Of a DNA stretch of 64,000 nucleotides, positions 8,910 to 16,783 are shown one piece after another (the stretch's first letter is position 1; each line of letters starts with the position of its first letter). Source of the stretch: JALHST01 sp963798435 (GTDB lineage: Bacteria; Bacteroidota; Bacteroidia; Flavobacteriales; Flavobacteriaceae); the NCBI GenBank assembly GCA_963798435.1, contig CAWCTF010000001.1:396708-460707 (forward strand). Direction: 5' to 3'. The notes beneath the pieces were generated by a model. It did not search any database, had not been told where the DNA came from, and saw only the letters and a list, made by a program, of their open reading frames with translations. The position numbers were made by a program, and so were the translations under genes.

Positions 8910-9224
8910 ATGAAAACAAATAGCAAGTTATTTTTAGTAGCAGCGATGGCATTTGGAACAATGACGGCCTTCGCACAAGATGGTGAAACTGCAGTTCAAG
9001 ATCCTACAACAGAAGCAGTTGCTCCTCAGGACGGCTTTAATGAAATTACTTCAGATAAGCTTCCTCAGGCAGTGACCGATGCGTTGGCCAAAGATTATCC
9101 AGAGGCTACGATTTCCAAGGCGTATATGAATGAAGAATCTCAATATAAATTGGAAGTTGCCCTTAAGGATGGTTCTAATGCCGAGTTGTATGCCGATGCC
9201 GATGGTAATTGGATCGATATGTAA
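8910..9224 (+). CDS. Secreted PepSY-like protein
   Basis: A 104-residue protein with a Sec signal peptide (MKTNSKLFLVAAMAFGTMTA, cleavage likely after FAQ). A Gln/Asp/Glu-rich linker follows, then one domain: KLPQAVTDALAKDYPEATISKAYM, and strands ending in ELYADADGNWIDM. That pattern matches PepSY-like repeats found in Bacteroidota periplasmic proteins, often under two-component control. A strong terminator follows, so it is a single-gene transcript. Confidence 0.75.
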   Translation: MKTNSKLFLVAAMAFGTMTAFAQDGETAVQDPTTEAVAPQDGFNEITSDKLPQAVTDALAKDYPEATISKAYMNEESQYKLEVALKDGSNAELYADADGNWIDM

Positions 9225-9266
9225 TATTAACTATCATATTAAATCTACTTAGTATTTTAATTTTGA

Positions 9267-9304
9267 CAAAGTCCCGTAGAATTCTGCGGGACTTTGCTCT
9301 TTTA
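9267..9304 (+). terminator. Rho-independent terminator after PepSY-like gene
   Basis: A perfect 10-bp stem, CAAAGTCCCG (9267-9276) with CGGGACTTTG (9287-9296), encloses a 10-base loop and is followed by CTCTTTTATAT. Confidence 0.85.
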
Positions 9305-9535
9305 TATAGCTGCAAGAGACGTTTATCAATTTTGTTGGTGCTCATCAAATGAGCGAATCAGTTTGAGTCGATTCATCGAATTTAGTTTTAAGGAAAATAA
9401 ACCAAAATATAGCTAGTTACCCATTGGGAACCAACATGAAAAACAATGGGCACAAATCGTAGAGACGACTATAAGATCACCTTAGTTATCATTGCGAAAT
9501 ATCATTGCGGAATATCATTGGGAAAAAACCTTGGC

Positions 9536-10507
9536 TTATAGCTTTTTATATCTTGCCCGGTAGACCAAAGGCGAAATGCCGGTGATCCTACTAAAAACAT
9601 TTCTAAAGGCCTTGGGGTCATTATAGCCCACATCATACATTACCTCATTGACCGTTTTCCGAGTAGTTTCAAGTGCGTTTTTTGCCGCCTCTATCTTTAT
9701 CCGCTGTGAATATTCCAAGGGTGTGTTCCCGGTGGCCTTGACAAACCTTCTATCAAAGGTCCTGCGGCTTACCGCAAATTTTGATGATACTTCATCAACG
9801 ATGATCCAGTCTTCGATTTTCTTTTCCATCGCCTCCTGGGCCTCCTTGACCATCTCATCATCGTGCTGCTTTTGGCCGTTAAATATGCTAAATTCAGACT
9901 GCATATTCCGATCGAACTCAATCTGAAAGACTTTTGAACAAAAAATGGCCGTTTCCCGGTCGTAATATTTTTCGATTAAATAGATGATTAGATTAAGAAA
10001 CGAGTAGGCACCCCCATTGGTATAGATTCCGTTTTCATCAGTAATAAGTGCATCGGCCTGTACCTTCACATTGGGAAACCGCATTCTGAAATCATCGGCC
10101 GCCGCCCAATGGGTCGAACAGCTTTTGCCATTCAAAATACCCGCAGCTGCAAGTAAGTAAGCTCCAGTGCATATGCTGGCTATTGCTGCGCCGGCTTTGT
10201 ATTGATTTTTGATCCAAGTGACCAACTCTTTATTTTGTGCCAAGGCTACATCATAATTATGGTTCAGGGAAGGAATGAGAATTAAATCAGTCTTTTTGAT
10301 GGTTGCAATGTCAGTATGAGGATGCACACTAAAGAGACCATCATAGAAGTCGACCTTTTCGGCAGTGCCCGCCAATTCGATTTCAAAAACGGCCGCTTTG
10401 CCCGATTGGGTGTAAAATTCATTGGCCCTACTAATAATCTTATAGGGGCCCACAATACTGCTCAAATTATTCTGTCCATTGGGTACCAGGATGGTAAGAC
10501 GTCTCAT
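9536..10507 (-). CDS. GlxA-type AraC regulator (DJ-1/PfpI plus AraC HTH)
   Basis: I chose the start at 10507 (MRRLTILVPNGQNNLSSIVG), the family's usual N-terminus. An in-frame ATG 23 codons upstream lies before the predicted promoter. Residues 1-180 form a DJ-1/PfpI domain with the nucleophile-elbow segment IASICTGAYLLAAAG. Residues about 220-320 form the AraC double HTH (KFAVSRRTFDRRFVKATGNTPLEYSQRIKIE, split by helices; GYNDPKAFRNVFSRITG). The DJ-1 part usually senses a small molecule. It is divergent from an SRPBCC gene and shares a 122-bp regulatory region full of TGTCTRA boxes, so it probably controls that gene and itself. Confidence 0.88.
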   Translation of the reverse strand: MRRLTILVPNGQNNLSSIVGPYKIISRANEFYTQSGKAAVFEIELAGTAEKVDFYDGLFSVHPHTDIATIKKTDLILIPSLNHNYDVALAQNKELVTWIKNQYKAGAAIASICTGAYLLAAAGILNGKSCSTHWAAADDFRMRFPNVKVQADALITDENGIYTNGGAYSFLNLIIYLIEKYYDRETAIFCSKVFQIEFDRNMQSEFSIFNGQKQHDDEMVKEAQEAMEKKIEDWIIVDEVSSKFAVSRRTFDRRFVKATGNTPLEYSQRIKIEAAKNALETTRKTVNEVMYDVGYNDPKAFRNVFSRITGISPLVYRARYKKL

Positions 10508-10521
10508 TACGCTATTTTTTT

Positions 10522-10552
10522 CAAATATATACACAAAAATTGTCTGATTCAA
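10522..10552 (-). promoter_or_regulatory. Predicted minus-strand promoter for the GlxA-type regulator
   Basis: Read on the minus strand, TTG (10552-10550) precedes TATATTTG (10529-10522) by 20 bp, a full Bacteroidota -33/-7 match. The start would fall near 10516, leaving a very short leader before the ATG at 10507. Confidence 0.5.
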
Positions 10553-10599
10553 CCCGTAATAATGTCTAAATAACACGTCTTTATTTCAATATTTAGACA
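10541..10599. promoter_or_regulatory. TGTCTRA box cluster between divergent genes
   Basis: TGTCTGA at 10541-10547 and TGTCTAA at 10563-10569 are direct repeats 22 bp apart. The second also forms a perfect 10-bp inverted repeat, TGTCTAAATA (10563-10572) with TATTTAGACA (10590-10599). Direct boxes about two helical turns apart suit an AraC-type protein with two HTH motifs, and the adjacent regulator is of that type. The repeats are seen; the regulator assignment is inferred. Confidence 0.5.
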
Positions 10600-10600
10600 A

Positions 10601-10608
10601 TATCTTTG
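10601..10608 (+). promoter_or_regulatory. -7 element for the SRPBCC gene at 10630
   Basis: TATCTTTG is a perfect TAnnTTTG. The upstream -33 is weak (TTTA at 10580-10583), which fits a promoter that needs an activator. Its position rules out the ATG at 10606 as the translation start. Confidence 0.5.
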
Positions 10609-10629
10609 TATGACACTAAATCAAAATCG

Positions 10630-11088
10630 ATGGAAACACACGATGTTACCACAAAAGGCATTGGCAATAAAGACTTCAAATACACATTTGAATGCACCAA
10701 ATCACCAAAAGAAATTTTTGAATTTTTACTTGGGATAAATAACTGGTGGAACGGATTATTCGAAGAAACCATCAGTGGAAAGAGCCAGGCGCTTCATGAT
10801 GAATTTTCATTTAAAGCTGGCGGAGGCATGCACTACTCCAAACAAAAGCTGATTAAACTGGTACCGTATGAAAATATCACTTGGCAGGTCACAGAAAGTA
10901 CTTTATCCTTCTTGAACAACACCGAAGAATGGGTTGGCACAAAAATAAGGTTCGATTTAACAAAGGAAAATAACAATACAAAGATAGCCTTCACCCATGA
11001 AGGCCTGGTCCCCCAGTTTGAGTGCTATGACAGCTGTTCGAATGCATGGACAAACTATATGGAAAAGCTGGAAGTAAGCTTGAAATAA
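10630..11088 (+). CDS. SRPBCC (START/AHSA1-like) domain protein
   Basis: I chose ATG 10630 (METHDVTTKG), because an in-frame ATG at 10606 overlaps the predicted -7 element. The 152-residue protein is a single SRPBCC fold: an early strand FKYTFECTKSPKEIFEFLL, then INNWWNGLFEETISG, a central strand KLIKLVPYENITWQV, and a C-terminal helix SCSNAWTNYMEKLE. The late segment VPQFECYDSCSNAW is closely matched in the next gene, so the two are tandem paralogues. It probably binds a hydrophobic ligand; none can be named. The divergent GlxA-type regulator is the likely controller. Confidence 0.75.
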   Translation: METHDVTTKGIGNKDFKYTFECTKSPKEIFEFLLGINNWWNGLFEETISGKSQALHDEFSFKAGGGMHYSKQKLIKLVPYENITWQVTESTLSFLNNTEEWVGTKIRFDLTKENNNTKIAFTHEGLVPQFECYDSCSNAWTNYMEKLEVSLK

Positions 11089-11207
11089 AATGGTGCGAAA
11101 ATTTAAAATTCACGGCCGTTAAATTCGATGCATACAGTTTTAAACGCCTTACGCTAAATCGATTGGCGACAAAGGAAAAAATCAAGAACCCCGGAAAATA
11201 ATTTAAA

Positions 11208-11708
11208 ATGCAACACATGAGTCAGCAAGATTATAGTACCTCAATATTTGTAACACAAAATCCAGAAGCCGTTTATGCAGCCATTAATAAGGTTCGCGGA
11301 TGGTGGTCCGAGGAAATTGTAGGGCGAACAGATGTAGTAAATCAAGAATGGTTTTATCATTATAAGGACGTGCATCTTTGTAAAGTGAAAGTGATCGACC
11401 TAATCAAAAACACGAAAGTGGTTTGGGAGATTGTCGAAAATAGTTTCAACTTTACTGATGACGCGAATGAATGGACTGGCGACCGAATTATATTTGATAT
11501 CACAAAAGAAGGCAATCAAACAAGGATAACATTTACTCAAGTAGGCCTAACCCCCCAGTATGAATGTTTTGAAATCTGCAGGGCCGGCTGGAACAATTAT
11601 ATAAACAACAGTCTCTATCAGCTGATAACTAAGGGCAAGGGAGCACCGAATCCTAAGGAAGGTGACGGTTTTAATAAAACACTCGCTGACAAATGGAAAT
11701 TAAACTGA
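11208..11708 (+). CDS. SRPBCC domain protein, paralogue of preceding gene
   Basis: A 166-residue SRPBCC protein; translation may begin at 11208 or at the ATG at 11217 (MSQQDYSTSIF). Shared features with the upstream paralogue include the WWSEEIVG region and the block TPQYECFEICRAGWNNYI. It adds a charged tail (GKGAPNPKEGDGFNKTL). The gap of 119 bp to the upstream gene holds no clear promoter, so co-transcription is possible. Tandem duplication followed by divergence is the likely origin. Confidence 0.75.
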   Translation: MQHMSQQDYSTSIFVTQNPEAVYAAINKVRGWWSEEIVGRTDVVNQEWFYHYKDVHLCKVKVIDLIKNTKVVWEIVENSFNFTDDANEWTGDRIIFDITKEGNQTRITFTQVGLTPQYECFEICRAGWNNYINNSLYQLITKGKGAPNPKEGDGFNKTLADKWKLN

Positions 11709-11781
11709 ACCTCAAGATAGCGCCGCCATCGAAACTACGAGAATATCCCACGCAATAACCTCATTTGAGTATTTTTTTTAA

Positions 11782-12033
11782 AACAACGAAATAACACACG
11801 ATGATGCCGAATACGATCGGGTCATCGGCATTGCTGAAATTTCTCTTAATTATTTAGAGCATAGTACGGTGCTACAAAACAGTTTAATAAAGAAAAACAT
11901 CGCTTCCCGTAAAAGGTTCACGAACAGCGCCTTTGAGAAAAGCCCGATCCGTAAAAAACAGCTGCTAGACAATGCCCCATTATACTCGGATGCACTCCCC
12001 CAAATGGTCAAAGAAACTAACGGGAATCACTAG
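11782..12033 (+). pseudogene. Possible unidentified gene remnant without start codon
   Basis: An 84-codon open stretch bounded by TAA (11779) and TAG (12031) translates to a normal-looking sequence containing DDAEYDRVIGIAEISLNYLE and RKRFTNSAFEKSPIRKKQLL. It has no ATG apart from one near its end. Composition is like a real alpha-helical protein, but I do not recognise a family. It may be the tail of a deleted gene or chance. It lies in the gap before the HxlR-type gene. Confidence 0.3.
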
Positions 12034-12090
12034 AATTAGTGCTATTTTTACCTTGGATGTTACCGAGCCCTTAACGCTCTTTTTTTGACT

Positions 12091-12516
12091 TTACTTGCCT
12101 ACCAAAGTCGTACCGAACCTATTTTGCAACTTTTTGAAATAGGTAGCAAGTACCTTGGCCTTGTCCTGTTGAATTTGAATACCGACTTCCCGTCTTGGAC
12201 AATTTTCGTGATACCTTGCGCCCCAATCCATTATCTCTATGATTATAGGAAGAAGGTCGATACCTTTTTGGGTAAGGCTGTAGATGAATTTTGACTTATT
12301 CGTTGTGGAGACTTTTTTGCTTACAATGCCTTCAGATTCAAGCAAACTTAACCGATTCACCAGAATATTCGTAGCGATCTTCTCTTCTGACTCCAAAAAA
12401 TCACTGTAGGAAACCTTCCCTCTAAGCATGATGTCCCGAATGACCAATAAGGACCATTTATCGCCGAACACGTCCAAGGAGCAGCTTATGGGACAGTCAG
12501 ACCTATTTTTTTTCAT
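12091..12516 (-). CDS. HxlR-family winged-helix transcriptional regulator
   Basis: A 141-residue protein with the signature HxlR N-terminus: CPISCSLDVFGDKWSLLVIRDIM, then the HTH SYSDFLESEEKIATNILVNRLSLLESEGIV, and a wing (KSKFIYSLTQKGIDLLPII). Cys8 and Cys12 sit where HxlR/YodB-type sensors carry redox-active cysteines that respond to quinones, diamide or aldehydes. It is divergent from the NTF2-like gene. The 98-bp space between them contains one large symmetric dyad, so it probably represses that unit and perhaps itself. Confidence 0.9.
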   Translation of the reverse strand: MKKNRSDCPISCSLDVFGDKWSLLVIRDIMLRGKVSYSDFLESEEKIATNILVNRLSLLESEGIVSKKVSTTNKSKFIYSLTQKGIDLLPIIIEIMDWGARYHENCPRREVGIQIQQDKAKVLATYFKKLQNRFGTTLVGK

Positions 12517-12532
12517 AGTTAACTTTTTAAAA

Positions 12533-12586
12533 GTACTTGCATTTTACAATAACTTTATTAGATTTGTTATTGCAGTTTGCAAGCAC
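12533..12586. promoter_or_regulatory. Promoter inside a 48-bp composite dyad, probable HxlR operator
   Basis: The sequence is symmetric in order and spacing: CTTGCA (12536-12541), 5 bp, CAATAAC (12547-12553), 12 bp, GTTATTG (12566-12572), 5 bp, TGCAAG (12578-12583), with further matching pairs at 12533/12586 and 12534/12585. A plus-strand promoter is embedded: TTG at 12537-12539, 19 bp, TAGATTTG at 12559-12566. Bound repressor would cover both elements. The dyad and promoter match are seen; the HxlR assignment is inferred from adjacency. Confidence 0.6.
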
Positions 12587-12614
12587 AAATATATTGAACT
12601 TAAACTTTATTAAT

Positions 12615-12995
12615 ATGGATACTTCAAAAAAAACAAAAGCACTTCTAGAAACTTATTACAGTGGTTTTGCTCAAAAAAAAGGGTGGGAATCGGTGATTTC
12701 GGATACCTTTAGGTTTACGGCCGATTCAATGGAAAAAACGAATATCAGCATCGGAAAAGAATCGTACATGAACATTATCGCGCGATTTTCACAACTTTAC
12801 CAAAAAATGCACGTCAAGAAAATGATCGTCGAAGGAAACAATGCAAGTGTAATCGCCAATTATGAGTACCTTTTCCCAAATGGGAAGCGTATATCGGGCG
12901 ACGTCGCTGAATTTTGGGAAGTAAAAGATGGCAAATTAGATGCCCTGGTAATCTATTTTGATACGCTTACCTTCGACAAAAATACCCCAAAATAA
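12615..12995 (+). CDS. NTF2/SnoaL-like protein
   Basis: I chose ATG 12615 (MDTSKKTKALLETYYSG), because the longer frame from 12537 starts inside the promoter. The 126-residue protein is a single NTF2-like domain: helix KALLETYYSGFAQKKGWESVI, then FRFTADSMEKT and late strands NYEYLFPNGKRISGDVAEFWEVKDG. It is the first gene after the probable HxlR-controlled promoter and is followed 14 bp later by a TfoX-N gene. Function unknown; a role in coping with reactive electrophiles is an inference from the regulator type. Confidence 0.7.
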   Translation: MDTSKKTKALLETYYSGFAQKKGWESVISDTFRFTADSMEKTNISIGKESYMNIIARFSQLYQKMHVKKMIVEGNNASVIANYEYLFPNGKRISGDVAEFWEVKDGKLDALVIYFDTLTFDKNTPK

Positions 12996-13009
12996 AAAAT
13001 TGATAAAAA

Positions 13010-13336
13010 ATGCCCTACAGTGAAGCCTTGGCCGAAAGAATACGAAGGGCTCTTCGGCACTATGTGGTAGAAGAGAAAAAAATGTTCGGAAGCCTGGCCT
13101 TTTTGATCAATGGTAAAATATGCCTTACCGCGGGTAAAGCACGAATGATGTGCAGAATCGATCCCAAACTACATGAACGGGAAGTTCAAAGCGCTGGGTG
13201 CACGACCGTTAAAATGGGCGGTCGTGAATATAAAGGCTACCTCTACATCAACGAAGAAAATCTGACGCATGAAAAAAACTTCGAACACTGGATTGGCCTT
13301 GCTTTGCAATTCAATAAAAAATTGAGCATGAGGTAA
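13010..13336 (+). CDS. TfoX N-terminal domain protein
   Basis: A 108-residue protein consisting only of the TfoX/Sxy N-terminal domain: RIRRALRHYVVEEKKMFGSLAFLINGKI, split by a turn, then GKARMMCRIDPKLHE and GREYKGYLYI. The KKMFGSLAFLINGKI block is diagnostic. It lacks the C-terminal domain of proteobacterial TfoX, so a role in competence should not be assumed. It forms an operon with the NTF2-like gene 14 bp upstream. Confidence 0.8.
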   Translation: MPYSEALAERIRRALRHYVVEEKKMFGSLAFLINGKICLTAGKARMMCRIDPKLHEREVQSAGCTTVKMGGREYKGYLYINEENLTHEKNFEHWIGLALQFNKKLSMR

Positions 13337-13581
13337 TATTTTGGCTATTAAGGGAATGATGAATTCGGAGTTAGAACCTAGGATTCTGGCTTTTAACATC
13401 ACTTTATACTAGGTCGTAATAGGTAGTTTAAATAAATCGGTGTAACTTTATTGAAATTATAAGCTTCTCGTATTACGCCACGGGTACCAGCCTTTGTCCT
13501 CTCGCCCTGTATATTTACATTTCGAAGCCACTCAGGAAATACCAAAAGACTTAATAGACAGGTTCGAAATCGGTATTTTAT

Positions 13582-14490
13582 ATGGCAGATAAAAATGATT
13601 TAGACTTCACATACACTACGATCGATGAGATCTTTCGCCTTAGTATGGGTGAAACTGGCGATTATAGTGGTGCCAAATATGATGGGGATTTTTCGATGAC
13701 CCTTGAGGAAGCCCAAAAGGCAAAGCACAAGTTCATTGCCGACAGCCTGAACATCGAAAAAGGTAGCAAGGTACTAGACATGGCCTGCGGTTGGGCACCT
13801 TTTCTGCGGTATATCGTAAAAGAAAGAGGCGCTATTGGTCTTGGGTTGACCCTTTCCCAAGGGCAGGCCGATGCTTCCCAAAAAAATGGCTTCAATGTCC
13901 TAGTAAAAGATTGTCGAACGGTCAAACCCGAAGATTTTGGAACTTTCGATGCAATTAGCTGCATCGGGGGGTTAGAACATTTTTGTTCGGTAGAGACCTG
14001 GCAAGAAGGAAAGCAGGAAGAGGTTTACACCGATTTTTTTAAGACCCTTAACGAACTCTTGCCTGTAGGAGGTCGTTTCTATATGCAAACCATGACCTTT
14101 AGCAAGAACATGATACCCTTTGAAGCGTTGGATATCAACGCCCCAAAAGACTCCACTGCCTACATAATGGCCCTAATGGTTAAGCAATTCCCAGGTTCCT
14201 GGCTGCCTTATGGTCCCGAAATGGTCATCCGCAATGCCGAACCCCATTTCAAACTAATTTCTAAGAGTAGCGGAAGATTGGATTATATAGAAACCATCGG
14301 ACAATGGCGAAAAAAGTTCAGGAAATTCAATTTGAAAAAATATTGGTTGTTTATATCCTTAATACCCAGTTATTTTATGAACAAGGAATTCAGGCATCTG
14401 GTGGCCATCTTTAATGTGAGTCCGAACCGGGTATGCTTTGAAAATGAGGTCATGGACCATTACCGTTTGGTGTTCGAGAAAATAAAGTAG
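13582..14490 (+). CDS. CFA-synthase-like SAM-dependent methyltransferase
   Basis: A 302-residue class I methyltransferase of the cyclopropane-fatty-acyl-phospholipid synthase group. The SAM-binding motif I is GSKVLDMACGWAPFLRYI (about residues 60-77). The family segment ISCIGGLEHFCSVE follows, corresponding to the carbonate/active-site region of CFA enzymes. The N-terminal lipid-binding domain of true CFA synthases is short here. The next gene is a fatty-acid desaturase 170 bp downstream, so action on an unsaturated acyl chain is a reasonable inference. Product could be cyclopropane, methyl-branched or something else. Confidence 0.8.
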   Translation: MADKNDLDFTYTTIDEIFRLSMGETGDYSGAKYDGDFSMTLEEAQKAKHKFIADSLNIEKGSKVLDMACGWAPFLRYIVKERGAIGLGLTLSQGQADASQKNGFNVLVKDCRTVKPEDFGTFDAISCIGGLEHFCSVETWQEGKQEEVYTDFFKTLNELLPVGGRFYMQTMTFSKNMIPFEALDINAPKDSTAYIMALMVKQFPGSWLPYGPEMVIRNAEPHFKLISKSSGRLDYIETIGQWRKKFRKFNLKKYWLFISLIPSYFMNKEFRHLVAIFNVSPNRVCFENEVMDHYRLVFEKIK

Positions 14491-14662
14491 ACAATTATTG
14501 TGGCTCATTTCCGTTAGTTAGCTAGTTATGATTCCCTTGCTGATTTTCCGAAACTATAGTGTCCTATTTGAGATTTATTAACCTTACCCTTACTGTAATT
14601 TATAAATTATCGAAGATTGTCTTCGAACCGTAGGGACTTAATGCTTGTCATCCCCTGAAATA

Positions 14663-15766
14663 ATGATAGAAGAAATAAATGGACAATTTCTCATTCCAAA
14701 ATTTACGAAGGCAAAAGGCCTCGAATTTTCAAAGGCCCTAAGAGAACGGGTCAATTACCACTTCAAGAACAAAGCCTTAAGTAAGAACGCCAACTACAGT
14801 ATGTATGGCAAGACTGTTTTGATGCTCACCCTGTTTTTCGGACCCTTGATCCTGATTAACCTAGGCCTTATTACAAGTACCGCGTTCTTGTTTGTAGTTT
14901 ATATTATTGCAGGTCTTGGCATGGCCGGAATCGGAATGGGGGTTATGCACGACGCGATTCACGGTTCGTATTCGAAAAATCAAAAAATCAACCGGCTCAT
15001 GGGCTGCACCTTTAATCTTATTGGGGCAAATTCCACGGTTTGGCGAATTCAGCACAACCAGCTACACCACACCTTTACGAATATCGAACACGCCGATGAC
15101 GACTTGAATGCCCCCTTCTTCCTAAGATTCTCCCCACATGCAAAAAAATATTGGTTACATCGATTTCAACATATCTATATCTGGTTTTTCTATGGGATGG
15201 CGACGCTATCATGGATTACTACAAAAGACTTTGTTCGCATAAAGAGATATCATGCCATGGGCTTTTTAGATAAAAAAAATGAATTTAAAAATGCGCTTAT
15301 CAGTATGGTAGGATGGAAACTTCTTTATTATTCCTATGCCCTTATTTTACCCATGATCATTGTACCGCTGCCCTGGTGGATTGTACTTTTAGCATTTTTA
15401 GGGATGCATTTTGTTACCGGACTGCTAATTAGTCTTGTTTTTCAAGTCGCTCATATATTACCTAGTTCCGAATTTCCATTGCCTGATGAAAATGGAATTA
15501 TTGCGGGGGATTGGTATACACATCAATTTGCCACGACCAGCAATTTTTCACCTCGGAGCGGTTTTTTTTCTTGGTTGATCGGCGGACTCAATTATCAAAT
15601 AGAACATCATCTATTACCGAATGTTTGCCACATTCATTATAAGGAAATATCGAAAATCGTGGTACATACCGCTAAAGAATACGATATGCCCTATACCACA
15701 AAAAATAGTTTTGCCTCGGCCATCTGGTCGCACGTAAAAATGCTAAGGCAGTTAGGCGCCGCCTAA
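14663..15766 (+). CDS. Membrane fatty-acid desaturase
   Basis: I chose ATG 14663 (MIEEINGQFLIPKF); a TTG six codons upstream is an alternative. All three His boxes of acyl-lipid/acyl-CoA desaturases are present: HDAIHG, HNQLHH and QIEHHLLP. The Gln-first third box (QxxHH) is typical of front-end delta-5/6-like enzymes and related bacterial desaturases. Four or more membrane segments flank the boxes. No fused cytochrome b5 domain is present, so electrons come from a separate donor. It follows a CFA-like methyltransferase on the same strand. Confidence 0.9.
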   Translation: MIEEINGQFLIPKFTKAKGLEFSKALRERVNYHFKNKALSKNANYSMYGKTVLMLTLFFGPLILINLGLITSTAFLFVVYIIAGLGMAGIGMGVMHDAIHGSYSKNQKINRLMGCTFNLIGANSTVWRIQHNQLHHTFTNIEHADDDLNAPFFLRFSPHAKKYWLHRFQHIYIWFFYGMATLSWITTKDFVRIKRYHAMGFLDKKNEFKNALISMVGWKLLYYSYALILPMIIVPLPWWIVLLAFLGMHFVTGLLISLVFQVAHILPSSEFPLPDENGIIAGDWYTHQFATTSNFSPRSGFFSWLIGGLNYQIEHHLLPNVCHIHYKEISKIVVHTAKEYDMPYTTKNSFASAIWSHVKMLRQLGAA

Positions 15767-16190
15767 GCAGGCTCCCTCCTAATTCTATCGCTGCCGATTG
15801 GCTTCATTCGCTTCCTGAGCATCCCTTTCAAGTATTGCACAGCTGGTACCTATTTGCATATTTTCACATAAGGGAATCCGAGCGGTCTTTTAAAAATCCT
15901 TTATGCAATCAAACTACCAAAATGCACAGTCCAGTATATTAGATTAGAGACCTTTTTTAAGTGTAACTGAATACATCACAATAGCCCAAATCGTTTTTCG
16001 GTCCCCTTATAAAAAATGGGCTTCGTGTTGTTTATGAAAATAATTATCTGAAATAAGTACCTTACCCATTTGCCAACACAGCTACTTGATGTAAATTTAT
16101 GATGTCGATCCAAAGTCTTCGGTACGGTTTCGGCCCTTTTTGAACTGGAATTCCGAAAACAGAAAAAGAACCTAAATAGAAAAATCTACA
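15767..16190. other. 424-bp intergenic region
   Basis: No gene remnant, strong hairpin or clear promoter match was found. Confidence 0.4.
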
Positions 16191-16757
16191 ATGAAAAGAA
16201 GAAATGTGCTTATTGGTTTACTTTCTGCGATACCCTTTTCCTTAATGGCGAAAATGGTAACGATTAAGGATACGATACGAACCGGCAAAGGATTTAAGGT
16301 GGCTTCCGGGGAAGCCAGGTTTGGGAAACACTTCAAAATGAAAGGGGTTACCTCGAACATTTTGGATATTAAAATTTCTGGCAGTGACACGGAGAATGAA
16401 ATTGCGGTTTTCGAACAAACCGGCCTTTCCCCGAATGGCGGCCCACCCCTGCATATTCATCCGTATCAAGATGAATGGTTCTATATTGTTGAAGGAACCT
16501 ATTTATTTCAAGTTGGTGATGAACAATTTGATATGAAAACCGGGGATACTATCTTTTTACCTCGCAATGTACAACATGCCTTCCTACAGTTGTCTGAAAA
16601 CGGTAAAATGATCGTATCGTATGTACCTGCAGGTAAAATGGAGGCATTTTTTAAGGTGACCGACCAATGGACAGCACCACCCTCAAAGCAAGAAATCGCA
16701 AAAGTGTTCGAAGACCACGATATGAAGGTCGTCGGATCACCTTTAAAACTAGAATAG
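16191..16757 (+). CDS. Exported cupin-domain protein
   Basis: A 188-residue protein with an N-terminal hydrophobic export signal (MKRRNVLIGLLSAIPFSLMA). It has two arginines but not the full twin-arginine consensus. The cupin barrel carries motif 1 as PPLHIHPYQDEWFYIVEGTY (metal-ligand His, His, Glu) and motif 2 as IFLPRNVQHAF. Substrate unknown. The VOC gene starts 26 bp downstream and is probably co-transcribed. Confidence 0.75.
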   Translation: MKRRNVLIGLLSAIPFSLMAKMVTIKDTIRTGKGFKVASGEARFGKHFKMKGVTSNILDIKISGSDTENEIAVFEQTGLSPNGGPPLHIHPYQDEWFYIVEGTYLFQVGDEQFDMKTGDTIFLPRNVQHAFLQLSENGKMIVSYVPAGKMEAFFKVTDQWTAPPSKQEIAKVFEDHDMKVVGSPLKLE

Positions 16758-16783
16758 CATCACTGTCATCCTTGTGTTTAACT

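Noticed and set aside
16191..16260. Twin-arginine (Tat) signal on the exported cupin
   Set aside because: Two arginines are present but the S/T-R-R-x-F-L-K pattern is missing, so a Sec-type signal is at least as likely.
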